Below, one piece after another: positions 22,690 through 32,480 of a DNA stretch of 64,000 nt. How positions within the stretch are numbered: position 1 is the stretch's first letter; each line of letters begins with the position of its first letter. Where the stretch lies: the NCBI RefSeq assembly GCF_033439725.1, contig NW_026944386.1, positions 496,001 to 560,000 of the forward strand, given 5' to 3'. Made by a program: the position numbers and the translations under genes. The notes beneath the pieces were generated by a model. That model had not been told where the DNA came from, made no database searches, and saw nothing but the letters and a program-made list of their open reading frames with translations. Source of the stretch: Neurospora tetraspora (taxonomy: Eukaryota; Ascomycota; Sordariomycetes; Sordariales; Sordariaceae).

Positions 22690-23809
22690 ATGTCGACCAT
22701 GGGCCCTGCCACCGTCCACCCCGAGACCCACGTCGGTTTCGACAGCATCACCTCCCAGATTGAGCGCAAGCTGCTCAAGCGCGGCTTCCAGTTCAATGTC
22801 ATCTGCGTTGGTATGTCTTTGTCCCAATCAATGCCGCGTGAACATATACTAACTACCCCCAACCAGGCCAAACCGGCCTCGGCAAGTCGACCCTCATCAA
22901 CACCATCTTCGCTTCCCACCTCATCGACTCCAAGGGTCGCCTCCAACCCGACGAGACCGTCCGATCCACCACCGAGATCCAGTCCGTTTCCCACATCATC
23001 GAGGAGAATGGCGTCCGTCTCCGCCTCAACATTGTCGACACCCCCGGCTACGGCGACATGATCAACAACGACCGCTGCTGGGACCCCATCGTCAAGTACA
23101 TCAAGGACCAGCACTCTGCCTACCTCCGCAAGGAGCTCACTGCCCAGCGTGAGCGCTACATCCAGGACACCCGCATCCACTGCTGCCTTTTCTTCATCCA
23201 GCCCTCGGGTCACTCGCTCAAGCCCATCGACATTGTCGTCCTCAAGAAGCTGTCGGATGTCGTCAACGTCGTGCCCGTGATTGCCAAGTCGGACTCCCTT
23301 ACGCTGGAAGAACGCCAGGCCTTCAAGGAGCGCATCAAGGAGGAGTTTGCCTTCCACAACCTCAAGATGTACCCCTACGACAACGATGAGCTTGACGAGG
23401 AGGAGCGCTCCCTGAACCAGCAGATCAAGGTGGGTTTTTGTACCTTCAGGAGGAATTAACAATAGCTAACGTGACACAGAGCCTCATTCCCTTCGCTGTC
23501 GTCGGTTCTGAGAAGAACATCATTGTCAACGGCAAGCAGGTCCGTGGCCGCCAGAACCGCTGGGGCGTCATCAACGTCGAGGACGAGAACCACTGCGAAT
23601 TCATCTACCTCCGAAACTTCCTCCTCCGCACCCACCTCCAGGACCTCATCGAGACTACATCCCAGATCCACTACGAAACCTTCCGTGCCAAGCAGCTATT
23701 GGCCCTGAAGGAAAGCAGTGCGCAGGGACACGGTAGCAGGCCAATCAGCCCGGCTCCGGATCGCGAGATGAGCCGTAACTCTCAACGCATGACCATGAAT
23801 GGCTACTAG
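22690..23809 (+). CDS. cdc-10: septin, Cdc10 class
   Basis: Spliced model: join(22690..22810, 22867..23430, 23481..23809), 337 aa. Septins are GTP-binding proteins that assemble into rods, filaments and rings at septa, hyphal tips and branch sites. All GTPase motifs are present: P-loop GQTGLGKS (41-48), switch II DTPG (98-101) and AKSD (180-183). The septin-unique region (WGVINVEDENHCEFIYLRNF) is also present. The Cdc10 class is shown by the N-terminus THVGFDSITSQIERKLLKRG, the block FASHLIDS, the string LRKELTAQRERYI, and the lack of a C-terminal coiled coil (the protein ends soon after IHYETFRAKQLLALKE). Introns of 56 and 50 bp keep frame; the first has a TACTAAC branch site. Upstream it shares a divergent promoter with mrpl32. 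Confidence 0.95.
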
Positions 23810-24835
23810 GAGAAGCCCAAAAACAATCAATGAGGACAGCAAACTTGACGGAGAGTCGGCAAAACACTGCAGCCCCCCCGATATAGACGAACGACCGATA
23901 CGCCCTCGGGGATTTGGGGGCAGAAATAAAAAGGCTTTGTTTGGGTCGGCAACAAGCGATGGCGCAAACGGGATGCAATGCGTTTATTCACTACTTCTAC
24001 GTCTTGTTGGTGGTGGTTATTTCGGTGGAATGGACTTCTTAAACCCCCCTAATTTCTTTTTTAGTACCGGAAGCTCCTTCGCATCTCTGCAGCTTTGCGC
24101 CGACTTCTATCTTAATGAGGCCTTGTCAGAGCATACTTGAGGGCTAGATTCAATATTTTATGGAATACATACAGATGTGCTGAGAAGGCGGATGGGAGCT
24201 TCAAGGGGAGGTCCAAGGCAGGCAGTTTAGAGACGAGGTTCTTGGGCCAGCTTAATTGTAGCCATGTCGTTTTTATACAGATCTTCAATACCCAGCTTAT
24301 TACGTACTTTCCCGGTTCAGTTCTCTTGACTTTGATGAATGTGCCTGGCAAGATGACCTGCTCTGCTAAAGAACAGCCTGAAAGCTCAAGCTGACAGCCC
24401 CGGGATGCCCCAGACTGACGTTTGACTCCGAGGGCTCCATTGCAGCTGTTTAAACTTGGCCCCACCAATCCACGCGTGCCATTCTCCAAAGTCGCGTCCC
24501 ACTCCGGTGGATTTTCCCTTTGTCATTCCCGCATTCCCACATTTCCATCCCGACTTCTTTCTCATTCGCATGTCCATCATTCTTCCAGGCATCATGCGAG
24601 GATCTACTGCTAGCTTTCGATCTTGGACCCCAACCTTACATCCTGGAATCGCAAAAAAAAACACCGAACTTACTCGCCCATGATTCAACTACGAAAGTAA
24701 AATAAACATGCGCCCTTCATCACTGCCCACATCTTGCTCGCACTCGCCGTCGCAGTCGCATTCACATCGGTGCCATCCATAACCGGAACGGATACGGAAT
24801 CATCATTAAGAAGGGCAACAAAGACGGACCCCAAC
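23810..24835. other. intergenic between cdc-10 and the 1418-aa gene
   Basis: Holds the septin 3' untranslated region and the leader of the next gene. The downstream frame is open back to a TTG at 24734 but the first ATG is at 24836. A short poly-A run is at 24653-24662. I see nothing else. Confidence 0.4.
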
Positions 24836-27800
24836 ATGGACCGCAACATGGACCCGGATGTCGACATGATGGACATAGACGATGACTTCTCCGACGACGA
24901 ATTAGATGCTTATTTCCAGGCGCATGGATTGGATGAAGAGCTGGGACCGTATCGACGGGTTTCATCACAGCATCGACCACAGGAGCGAGTGGAGCAGCAA
25001 TGGCAACCACCGCCGCCATCGGCACAACGGGAATTTGAATCATCCGACTTGGAACAGAACTACAGGGGAGGGAACTCCAGATGGAAACGGAAGGGCAAAG
25101 CCGACCGAGGGGAAACTGTTGGACAAGGGAAGGCTGTTGACCGAGGGGAAACTGTTGGACAAGGGAAGGCTGCTGTTGATGACGAACTAGAACTAGACAC
25201 CTACTTCCAAGCCCACGGCCTCTCCGAAGATCTAGAACCGTACCAACCGGAAGATGATCGTCCTCCTCCTTCTTACCAACCCCGACCACAACGTCAGCCT
25301 CCTCGCAGCTCAGGACTGAAGAACTCCAGGTGGAAAGGAAAGGGGAATGCGGTTGGACATGGAAACGCGGCTGGGCTAGGGAATCCCGCTGGGTTTGGGA
25401 GAGGGGATGTGCTAGGGAGAGACGGTGGTGCGAGAGATGGTGGGAAAGGGAAGGTTCAAGCTTGGCTACTGGATGAAGGGGATAAGGATGGGGATGATGA
25501 TGATGAAAGGGATGGGGAAGCAGTCTACCTCTACCCAGGCGCACCACCAGGCAAATCAGGCCGACCTCAAAGAGTGATCAGCCCGAGTCCCAGCCCCGAC
25601 CCAACTCTTGGCTCCAGTCCACCAGTTCTATCCGGTCTCAGCATCCACAACAAGGACAACGATGACACTGCCCCCCCTGGTAACAAGAAAACCGCTGCCA
25701 GCCAAACGAGGGAGGAAGAAGGCCAAGGAGAAGCCGCTCCTATTGATGACCCCTACGACTCAGAAGTCTCCATCGCCGCCCGCCCCATCGTCTCGCACGA
25801 TCCTGACTACCCTAATCGCCCAATTGATTCGGACGTCAAGGCTGCGCGGGGGGTTATCCGTCATGTGCTTGTGAGTGAGAAGTTTCCCGAGGTTTGGCCG
25901 GACCCGGAGGCGGAGGCGGAGGCGGAGGAGGAGGTGGAGGGGCAACAAAAGGCGGCCGAGAGCGGAAAGGTGGTGGTTGAGGGGGTGAAGGTGGTTGAAG
26001 GGCAGAAGAATGGCCCGGAGAAGGAGAAAGAGAGTAAGCAGGGGAAGCAGTTGGGCCAGAAAGCCTTGGAGAAAGAGAAGGAGAAGAAAGGAGCGGATAA
26101 CTCTAAAGAAGAGTATACGGAGAAGAAGAAGGAAGTGGTGATTCCGAAGGGGGTGGTGATGCTCGTAAGGGGTATCCAATTCCTCAAGATGCCTCCTGAT
26201 ACTCCGAGTGGGTCGGAAGTTGAAGTTTGTTCGCAGTATGGATACGAGGGTGATTCACAGCAGCGTGGGAGTAGTACTCCCCCTTCAGAGTTTTGGAGTG
26301 ATGAGGAACTTCGTGCACATGGCAACGAAGGTCAGAAGGTGTACGAGGAGGAAGCATATGTTGACGATCCTTCCGGTGACCACACCGGTTACTACAGCGA
26401 GGAGCACGAAAGAGTGCGAGACGACGACGACGACAGTGAGCACAGCGTTGAAAGACCTTGGAAGGAACTACCTCAACAAGAAATACAAGAAACAGATCTC
26501 TCGGCATCCAACAGCCAACCCTCCTCCACCAACAACGACTCCGACATCCCCATGACCAACGCCGACTACCTGCCCCCACCATCCAGCCAAATCCCACCGC
26601 CACATAGCCAACCACATAGGCAATCCCAATCCCAAGTCCAATCCTCCATATCCCTTAAACGCACCTGGTCCCAACGCCAGGACCACGACCACCCCTCATC
26701 CCCCTCATCCCCTTCAGACCCAGACCCAGACCCCTATCACGATGACCTCTACAACCAAAACCTCCCTCCGCCACTGCGACCTCCCAGTTCCTCTTCTTCC
26801 TTACCCTCCCAACCGCCCACCGGCCCTCCAAACTTACTCATCCGTTTACTATTAGACGACGGAGAGTTCTGGGTGCAAGCTATTTTGAGGCCGGAGTTCC
26901 ACCATTTAGTGTTGGGGTATGATTTTGATGAGTGGGCTTCTGATTCTGATTCTGAGCCTGAGGATGATTTGGAGGAGGGGGAGGGAGGTGGGAGACCGGG
27001 AAAGGAAGAAGGGAATGCGGGGAAGGGGAAGGAGGGAGGAAAAGAAAAGACACGGGAAGAAATAGCCAAGGAAGAGGAAGAGAGGGAGCAAGAGATGCAA
27101 GAAAAGTGGCAGACAAAATGGGAGGAGAAAGCGAGAGGGGAGGTGAGGGAGGGGATATATGTTAGGTTGGTGGGGGAGGTGGTGGTGGAGTTTGAGGAGG
27201 TTGATGTTGATGATGAACTTCAGCCTCAGCCTCAGCCTCAGCCGATGAAGAATGATCAAGGTGTGAGTAAGGGTCAAGAAAAGGAGAAGGGCTTTAACGA
27301 GGTGAACGGGAGGCAGGCCGGAGGGGTCGTAAAGGGGGGAGTAAAAGAAAGAGGGGAAAGGATGCATATATATGACGATGGGATTGGTGATCCGGAAAAG
27401 ATGGAGAAGTTGAAGAGGGAGGCTATGGAGCGGAAATGGCTGGGGAAGGGGAAAGAAGACGAGGGACTGGCGAAGGTTGAAAATGCTGGGGCGAAAACCG
27501 AGGTGGAAAACCCAAAGACAGGAAAGATGGTCTGTCTGGTAGTGGGCCACATGGTTCCGGTTGGATGGGACAGGAAGTACATGAGGGAGATGAAGAAAGC
27601 ACAACTCAAGGCTATGGAGGAGGAGCTGGGTCCAGACTCGGAAGTTTCATCAACAACCGGCGATGAGATGGATGTGGATACGAAAGACGATAAGTCGAAG
27701 AAGAAGAAGAAGGAGCCTGTAAAGCAAAAGCCTTGGTGGATGGAGACTGGATATAGGGCGGAATTGGAGGAGAAGAGGAAGAGAGAAGCGCAAAAGCTGG

Positions 27801-29092
27801 CAAAGGAGGTAAAGGAGAGGGAGCATATCTCGGACCAGAAATTGCAGAATGCGGCCGTCACTGAGAACAAGCGCCCGGATCCCAGAAAAGTCCTTCCGCC
27901 AGAGTGGGCAAATCTCTCAATCTTTGAGGTGGACAGACTCCTCAAGGAATGGGACAAACAGAACAAGCCAAAAGAGCCAAAGCCGCCAAAGCCACCGAAA
28001 CCCGTCAAGAAGCCTATCATCACTGCGAGACAGGCGCCGCAGTTTCGATCGTCCATCACTGCGCAGGAAATCTTCCAGCTGCAGAATCCCGATCGAAAAC
28101 CACCCACAAAGGCACCTGGACCCGTTTACTTGGCAGCTGAAGCTAGGGCACTTCGGGGACCTCAAGAGGTTCGTCAAGCTGCTATTGAAAACAATCAGCA
28201 GATTCAGAGGAAGATTAAAGAGCTTCCACCAAGGCCCCAACCGCGACCGCAGCAGGAACCGGGGCCTCGACCTCATCTCCAACCTCATCCATTGTTACAG
28301 CCGCCTCAGGCTCGGCCTCAGGCTCGGCCGCAGGCACAGGTACAACCTCATCCACAACCTCAGCCTCAACTGCGACCTCAACCTCAGCTTCAACCTCAAC
28401 CACCTCGACCTCAACCCCAACCCCAACTACCACCGCAGCCTCCAGCCCGGCCACACTTCCAACCGCAAGCACAAGCTCGGCCACAGTTCTTACAGCAGCA
28501 ACCACCACCAAAACCTCAACCACAACCACAACCACAAGCTCAACCTCAACACCCACCTCGTCTTCCCCCTCAACCTCCCCTCCCCCCTCCCAAACCCAAC
28601 CCGCACCTAGCCACCGACCCCACCGTCCCCCTCAAACTCTGCTCCCTCCGCCAAATCCCGCACCTCCCCTACGCCCAAAACTGGATGGTCAACGTCCTCG
28701 CAGTAATCGTCTCCATCTCCGACGTCGAGCCCTCGCCAATGCCACCCACCTACACGCAACGCATCGTCCGGCTAGCCGACCAGTCCACTTCCAAGCTCGT
28801 GCTGTTAAACGTGTTTTTGGATGCGGAGGAGTTTAATCCTAGGCCGGGGGAGGTGGTGCTGTTGATGGGAGTCAAGAATCATCGGTTTGAGGGTGGGTGT
28901 TTGAAGAAGTATTGGAGTGATCGGCCGCCGGAGGGGTGTAAGGTGGGGTGGTGGGTGGGGGAGGAGGTGTTGGGGGGTTTGGAGTGGTGTAGGGGGGTGG
29001 TGGATGGGTTGAGGGGGTGGTGGAGGGAGAGGGAGGAGAGGGAGAGGGAAAGGGAGGAGGAAGGGGAGAAGAGAGAGGGCGATGGTGGTTGA
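24836..29092 (+). CDS. large low-complexity protein with possible C-terminal OB-like domain
   Basis: One uninterrupted exon of 1418 aa, starting at the first ATG in frame (MDRNMDPDVDMMDIDDD). Near the N-terminus two related acidic motifs occur, DDELDAYFQAHGLDEELGPY and DDELELDTYFQAHGLSEDLE, about 100 residues apart. Between them lies a perfect 12-residue duplication (DRGETVGQGKAV, 36-bp DNA repeat at about 25105-25176). The centre is charged (Glu/Lys/Arg-rich, probably helical) and is followed by a long Pro-Gln-Arg tract (about 28215-28600). The last ~150 residues are compact: a hydrophobic stretch NWMVNVLAVIVSIS, then RIVRLADQSTSKLVLLNVF, then PGEVVLLMGVKNHRFEG. This alternation of beta-type segments looks like an OB fold of the kind that binds single-stranded nucleic acid. 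That reading is an inference from pattern only; the ordered domain should be tested against telomere and replication proteins. Confidence 0.75.
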   Translation: MDRNMDPDVDMMDIDDDFSDDELDAYFQAHGLDEELGPYRRVSSQHRPQERVEQQWQPPPPSAQREFESSDLEQNYRGGNSRWKRKGKADRGETVGQGKAVDRGETVGQGKAAVDDELELDTYFQAHGLSEDLEPYQPEDDRPPPSYQPRPQRQPPRSSGLKNSRWKGKGNAVGHGNAAGLGNPAGFGRGDVLGRDGGARDGGKGKVQAWLLDEGDKDGDDDDERDGEAVYLYPGAPPGKSGRPQRVISPSPSPDPTLGSSPPVLSGLSIHNKDNDDTAPPGNKKTAASQTREEEGQGEAAPIDDPYDSEVSIAARPIVSHDPDYPNRPIDSDVKAARGVIRHVLVSEKFPEVWPDPEAEAEAEEEVEGQQKAAESGKVVVEGVKVVEGQKNGPEKEKESKQGKQLGQKALEKEKEKKGADNSKEEYTEKKKEVVIPKGVVMLVRGIQFLKMPPDTPSGSEVEVCSQYGYEGDSQQRGSSTPPSEFWSDEELRAHGNEGQKVYEEEAYVDDPSGDHTGYYSEEHERVRDDDDDSEHSVERPWKELPQQEIQETDLSASNSQPSSTNNDSDIPMTNADYLPPPSSQIPPPHSQPHRQSQSQVQSSISLKRTWSQRQDHDHPSSPSSPSDPDPDPYHDDLYNQNLPPPLRPPSSSSSLPSQPPTGPPNLLIRLLLDDGEFWVQAILRPEFHHLVLGYDFDEWASDSDSEPEDDLEEGEGGGRPGKEEGNAGKGKEGGKEKTREEIAKEEEEREQEMQEKWQTKWEEKARGEVREGIYVRLVGEVVVEFEEVDVDDELQPQPQPQPMKNDQGVSKGQEKEKGFNEVNGRQAGGVVKGGVKERGERMHIYDDGIGDPEKMEKLKREAMERKWLGKGKEDEGLAKVENAGAKTEVENPKTGKMVCLVVGHMVPVGWDRKYMREMKKAQLKAMEEELGPDSEVSSTTGDEMDVDTKDDKSKKKKKEPVKQKPWWMETGYRAELEEKRKREAQKLAKEVKEREHISDQKLQNAAVTENKRPDPRKVLPPEWANLSIFEVDRLLKEWDKQNKPKEPKPPKPPKPVKKPIITARQAPQFRSSITAQEIFQLQNPDRKPPTKAPGPVYLAAEARALRGPQEVRQAAIENNQQIQRKIKELPPRPQPRPQQEPGPRPHLQPHPLLQPPQARPQARPQAQVQPHPQPQPQLRPQPQLQPQPPRPQPQPQLPPQPPARPHFQPQAQARPQFLQQQPPPKPQPQPQPQAQPQHPPRLPPQPPLPPPKPNPHLATDPTVPLKLCSLRQIPHLPYAQNWMVNVLAVIVSISDVEPSPMPPTYTQRIVRLADQSTSKLVLLNVFLDAEEFNPRPGEVVLLMGVKNHRFEGGCLKKYWSDRPPEGCKVGWWVGEEVLGGLEWCRGVVDGLRGWWREREEREREREEEGEKREGDGG

Positions 29093-29916
29093 ACAAGGGG
29101 AAGAGGACAAAGAGGGTGCTGGTTGAGGGGGTTTGTTGAGAAATGCAAGGAAATCACTGGTTCTTTGGCATAAATGTCGACTTCTTCACTTCGTTGCTTC
29201 CCGTCCTCACTCGCGAACCGTCTTGAATTTCAGCTTGGCCTGCTCTGCAGCTTCCACTCGGTGTGTCGAGAGAAAGTGGGTGGGATAAGGACAAGGAGAA
29301 CGAAAGAACGAGTGGGATGGTGGAAGGGAGGAAATCGTGAATGGACGTTGCGTGATGGGCTCCGTCTCTGGCCTTCGTTGGCAGGAATTACCGGGATGTT
29401 ACTGAAAAATGAGGTGGTGAAAACCTTTCGAAGCTTGAAAGGAGAAGGTGCCTTCCTTACTCATGTCCACTAGGCCTTCCGTTTTCTTCGCAGGTCATAC
29501 CGACCCATCGTTTGTTCCCGGATGATATAAGCCTTGCAATCTCCCAAAGCATCGCGCGGTTCAAAGGGAAAGAGCCGCCTTGTCTTCGGTCTGTGAAGGA
29601 AGGATCTACCAATATCCAGCTGTCACGCATTCGTTGCCCTGGATGAGGTGATGAGCGAAATCACATCCATCAATACGGTCGAACAGTTTTGCAAAGGACA
29701 GAATCTTCGTGACATCGCAGGTCAATCAGATCATTCAACAACGATAACTGAACTCTTCCAAGCCCGTCAACACCATGTCTACGCCTTTATTGGGCCCATC
29801 TTGCCCTTATATTCCAGATTTCCCTTGCTCCCATAGCTCGTTTCCATCATGACAGACACAGACATCTCCACATCTTCGTTCTTCACCACAAGCTCTCCAA
29901 CAAAACCTCAACGACA
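29093..29916. other. intergenic before the F-box gene pair
   Basis: Contains short unsupported frames and a CT-rich leader before 29917. No repeat or RNA gene was recognised. Confidence 0.4.
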
Positions 29917-31927
29917 ATGTCTACACCTCGCAGCACCCGTCCCCTCCTCATGCCCCAAATCGCAAAAATCATCGTGGGCCATCTACAGAATCCCGCAGAT
30001 CTCAAAAGCATTTCGCTTGTCTGCCGGTCTCTCAATGCTGCCGTGCGACCCCATCTTTTTCGGTGCCTGATTTTCCCCAGATTCGAAGTGTCGACGCCAG
30101 ATCCTTCCAAACCTCTTGCCTACCCACTCAGCCTGGACTACACTCACGACGGAAACCCCGGTATTGACTGCAGTTTTACTAGACTTGCGCGCTCTTTGAC
30201 AATCCCCAGAGACATAGCAGCTGCCCATATACTATCGGTTGGAAAATTGCCCAGGGCCCAGGAAATAGCACGGTATCAACTCGAGTCTCTTCCAGTGTAC
30301 CGAGCCATTAGATGGTACTTGAAACGCACACCTCTTCTAGAGCACTTTGAGCCCCTCGGTGTACCTCGAATAGTCCATCAGTTTCTACTGTTGTGGGACT
30401 GCGTTCCCAAAATCAGATCGATCAAATTGGAGGCAAGGGGAGATGTTAGAGAGGAGCAATTCGTAGACTCCGTAGGCAGAACCTGGGCTGAAGATCGGCC
30501 GGAATGTGAGTCCTAGAACCCCAGTCTTTACATTCCATGCATACTTCACCTTGAATATGGATAAGTCCTGACATATGTTTGCCACAGTCATTGAAACCCC
30601 AGAATGGTCTCTTTTGGGAACTCGAACCTATATCGTACCAGCATCTCGTCTTAGCTTTCCGCATCTTACTATTCTGGCTTTGCATGGGATTCCGTTCGAT
30701 GAAGCTCGGCGCCGTTACCTTGCTATACGAACACCCTCAACCAGACTCCGGGAACTGGTGTTGTTGCTCAAAGGTACGCCCCATTTAAGTTGTCTTGAAC
30801 TCAGTACCAGCGTTCCTGGCGTCGAAGGGGAACGGGGCGCACTGATGCAAGTACTTTGTCACGACTATGACCAAGCTGGAGGCAAGATTCTTGAGAAACT
30901 GCGATATATCAAGCTCGGAAACGGTTTTGAGCTATATTTTCCGAAGGAGCCCGACCCCGAGTACTATTATCTTGACCCTGCACAGTTCCTGGGTAATCTG
31001 CTGGATTTTTCTAGACTTGAAGAGCTGCACTTACAGTATGACGACTGTCCAGTTGATCTCCCACCATGCTGCCAACCAACCTTCACCGCTGTTCGTCTTA
31101 CTTTCAACACCCATATGGCGAGCAAGTTGATTAACCCCATCCGTCTTCCCCGCTTGCGAAAACTTACATTGCCCTGGGCTGAAAGCTACACTTGGAAAAT
31201 GATCTCCGACTATTCGGGATTTGCCCTGAAACAAAACCTGGTTGTTCACTTCTTTGATGAAAGTCATCTTCATTTTCGTAAATCGAGACCACGCGTGGGT
31301 CCATATCCATACTTATGGCGTGGTTACAACGGGTTCTGGGTATACCCTTTATCCGGCTTGGTCCTGCCAACAAGCAGCATGTCCCGCCCGGAGGATGACT
31401 TTTCTAGTCCCTTAAGGATTGCCACATTGAGGTTTTTCAAAACAATACTTCCTCCTTTGTGTACATTTCGTGGGTTTTGTCCCTATGATGAAACACGTGA
31501 CAAATGCCAGACCAACATATCGAACATTAACATGATTAGCTGGCGCTTAAGACGTATCCGAAACCTCCGGGAGCTTTGGCTCGCGGGAGACAGTCGCCAC
31601 GAGCCACACAAACGTACGGTTGAGCACATCCGATCCCATCACAACTTACAAATTGAGCATTTGGCCATGGACTTCATCCAGCGATTTCGTAAATTGGAAT
31701 ACATCAGGATCCTGGACCGAGCATGGCGGATCGCGAGGAGAGATGATGCTGACGACGACGACAACGACAGCGAGGAGGAGGACGGGTGCTCTTGTGACGA
31801 TGATGTGGAAGGAGAGGAAAGAACGGAGGCAGTGGCGCGGGAGCTGAGTCCCTGGGAGGTGGAGAATGACATACCGGAAGCGTTCGATTACCGCACGCCG
31901 AGTCTATTTAGGGGGAGGCAGTACTGA
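29917..31927 (+). CDS. F-box / leucine-rich-like protein, copy 1
   Basis: Spliced model: join(29917..30505, 30588..31927), 642 aa; the 82-bp intron has GTGAGT and ACAG borders and keeps frame. The N-terminal F-box-like segment reads LMPQIAKIIVGHLQNPADLK then SISLVCRSLNAAVRPHLFR (about residues 11-50). F-boxes bind Skp1 in SCF ubiquitin ligases, while the rest of the protein recruits substrates; the substrate here is unknown. Downstream, irregular repeats such as LRELVLLLKGTPHLSCLEL, FSRLEELHL, LPRLRKLTLPW and IRNLRELWLAGD resemble degenerate leucine-rich repeats. A strongly acidic insert (DDADDDDNDSEEEDG) precedes the conserved end SPWEVENDIPEAFDYRTPSL. The same ending occurs in the neighbouring gene at 32481-34469, so the two are tandem duplicates. 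Confidence 0.82.
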
Positions 31928-32480
31928 GCAGGTGTCACCTTCCTCTCTTACGAAGGAAGCGGTGACGTTGGGGTCCAGGTCATCGCACACTTCTCCCGCA
32001 GCTTTGAGGTATCTCAGTACCGCCCAGGTCAGGTGCTACATGAGAAGCGCGTGGGGGAAAGGAAAGAGGAGATGATAGGGAAGGTAAGCACTCGTTGACC
32101 GGGCTTCCTCCAGGGGGAGGCATTGGCGCGGCACTTCCTTATGGGAGGGAAATCGGCTTGAATGCGTCGGAGAGAGCGGTTCTCTGGCTGATGAGACCTG
32201 CTGCAATAATGGCCGACCGCATTCACAAGAAGAAGGAGCGGAATCCTCACGACTTCTTCCCCTTCCGCTGCCTTTGGTGCCTTTCACATTCGCTCACTGC
32301 ATCTTTGTGCGTTCCGTGTCGTTTAAAGACCCTGAGCAAACTTCCTCCCTCCCAACAGCTTTCGGTTTCTTCCCTCTGACGTCTCCAAGTGAACAATTAC
32401 CCACGAGTTTTTCAACAGTCATCACATCATTTTCCAAGAGACATCCTTTACACCAGGCCATTTACATCACTTTGCCAACA
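31928..32480. other. spacer between tandem F-box paralogs
   Basis: A 553-bp gap with the 3' end of copy 1 and the promoter of copy 2. Reading frames here are short and unsupported. Confidence 0.4.

Noticed and set aside
22650-23462. 270-codon antisense frame opposite cdc-10
   Set aside because: It crosses the septin exons and intron and mirrors their codon bias; the septin identity is certain.
24734-24835. Signal-peptide-like extension (LALAVAVAFTSV) of the 1418-aa protein
   Set aside because: It would need a TTG start; the first ATG is at 24836 and the following protein looks intracellular.
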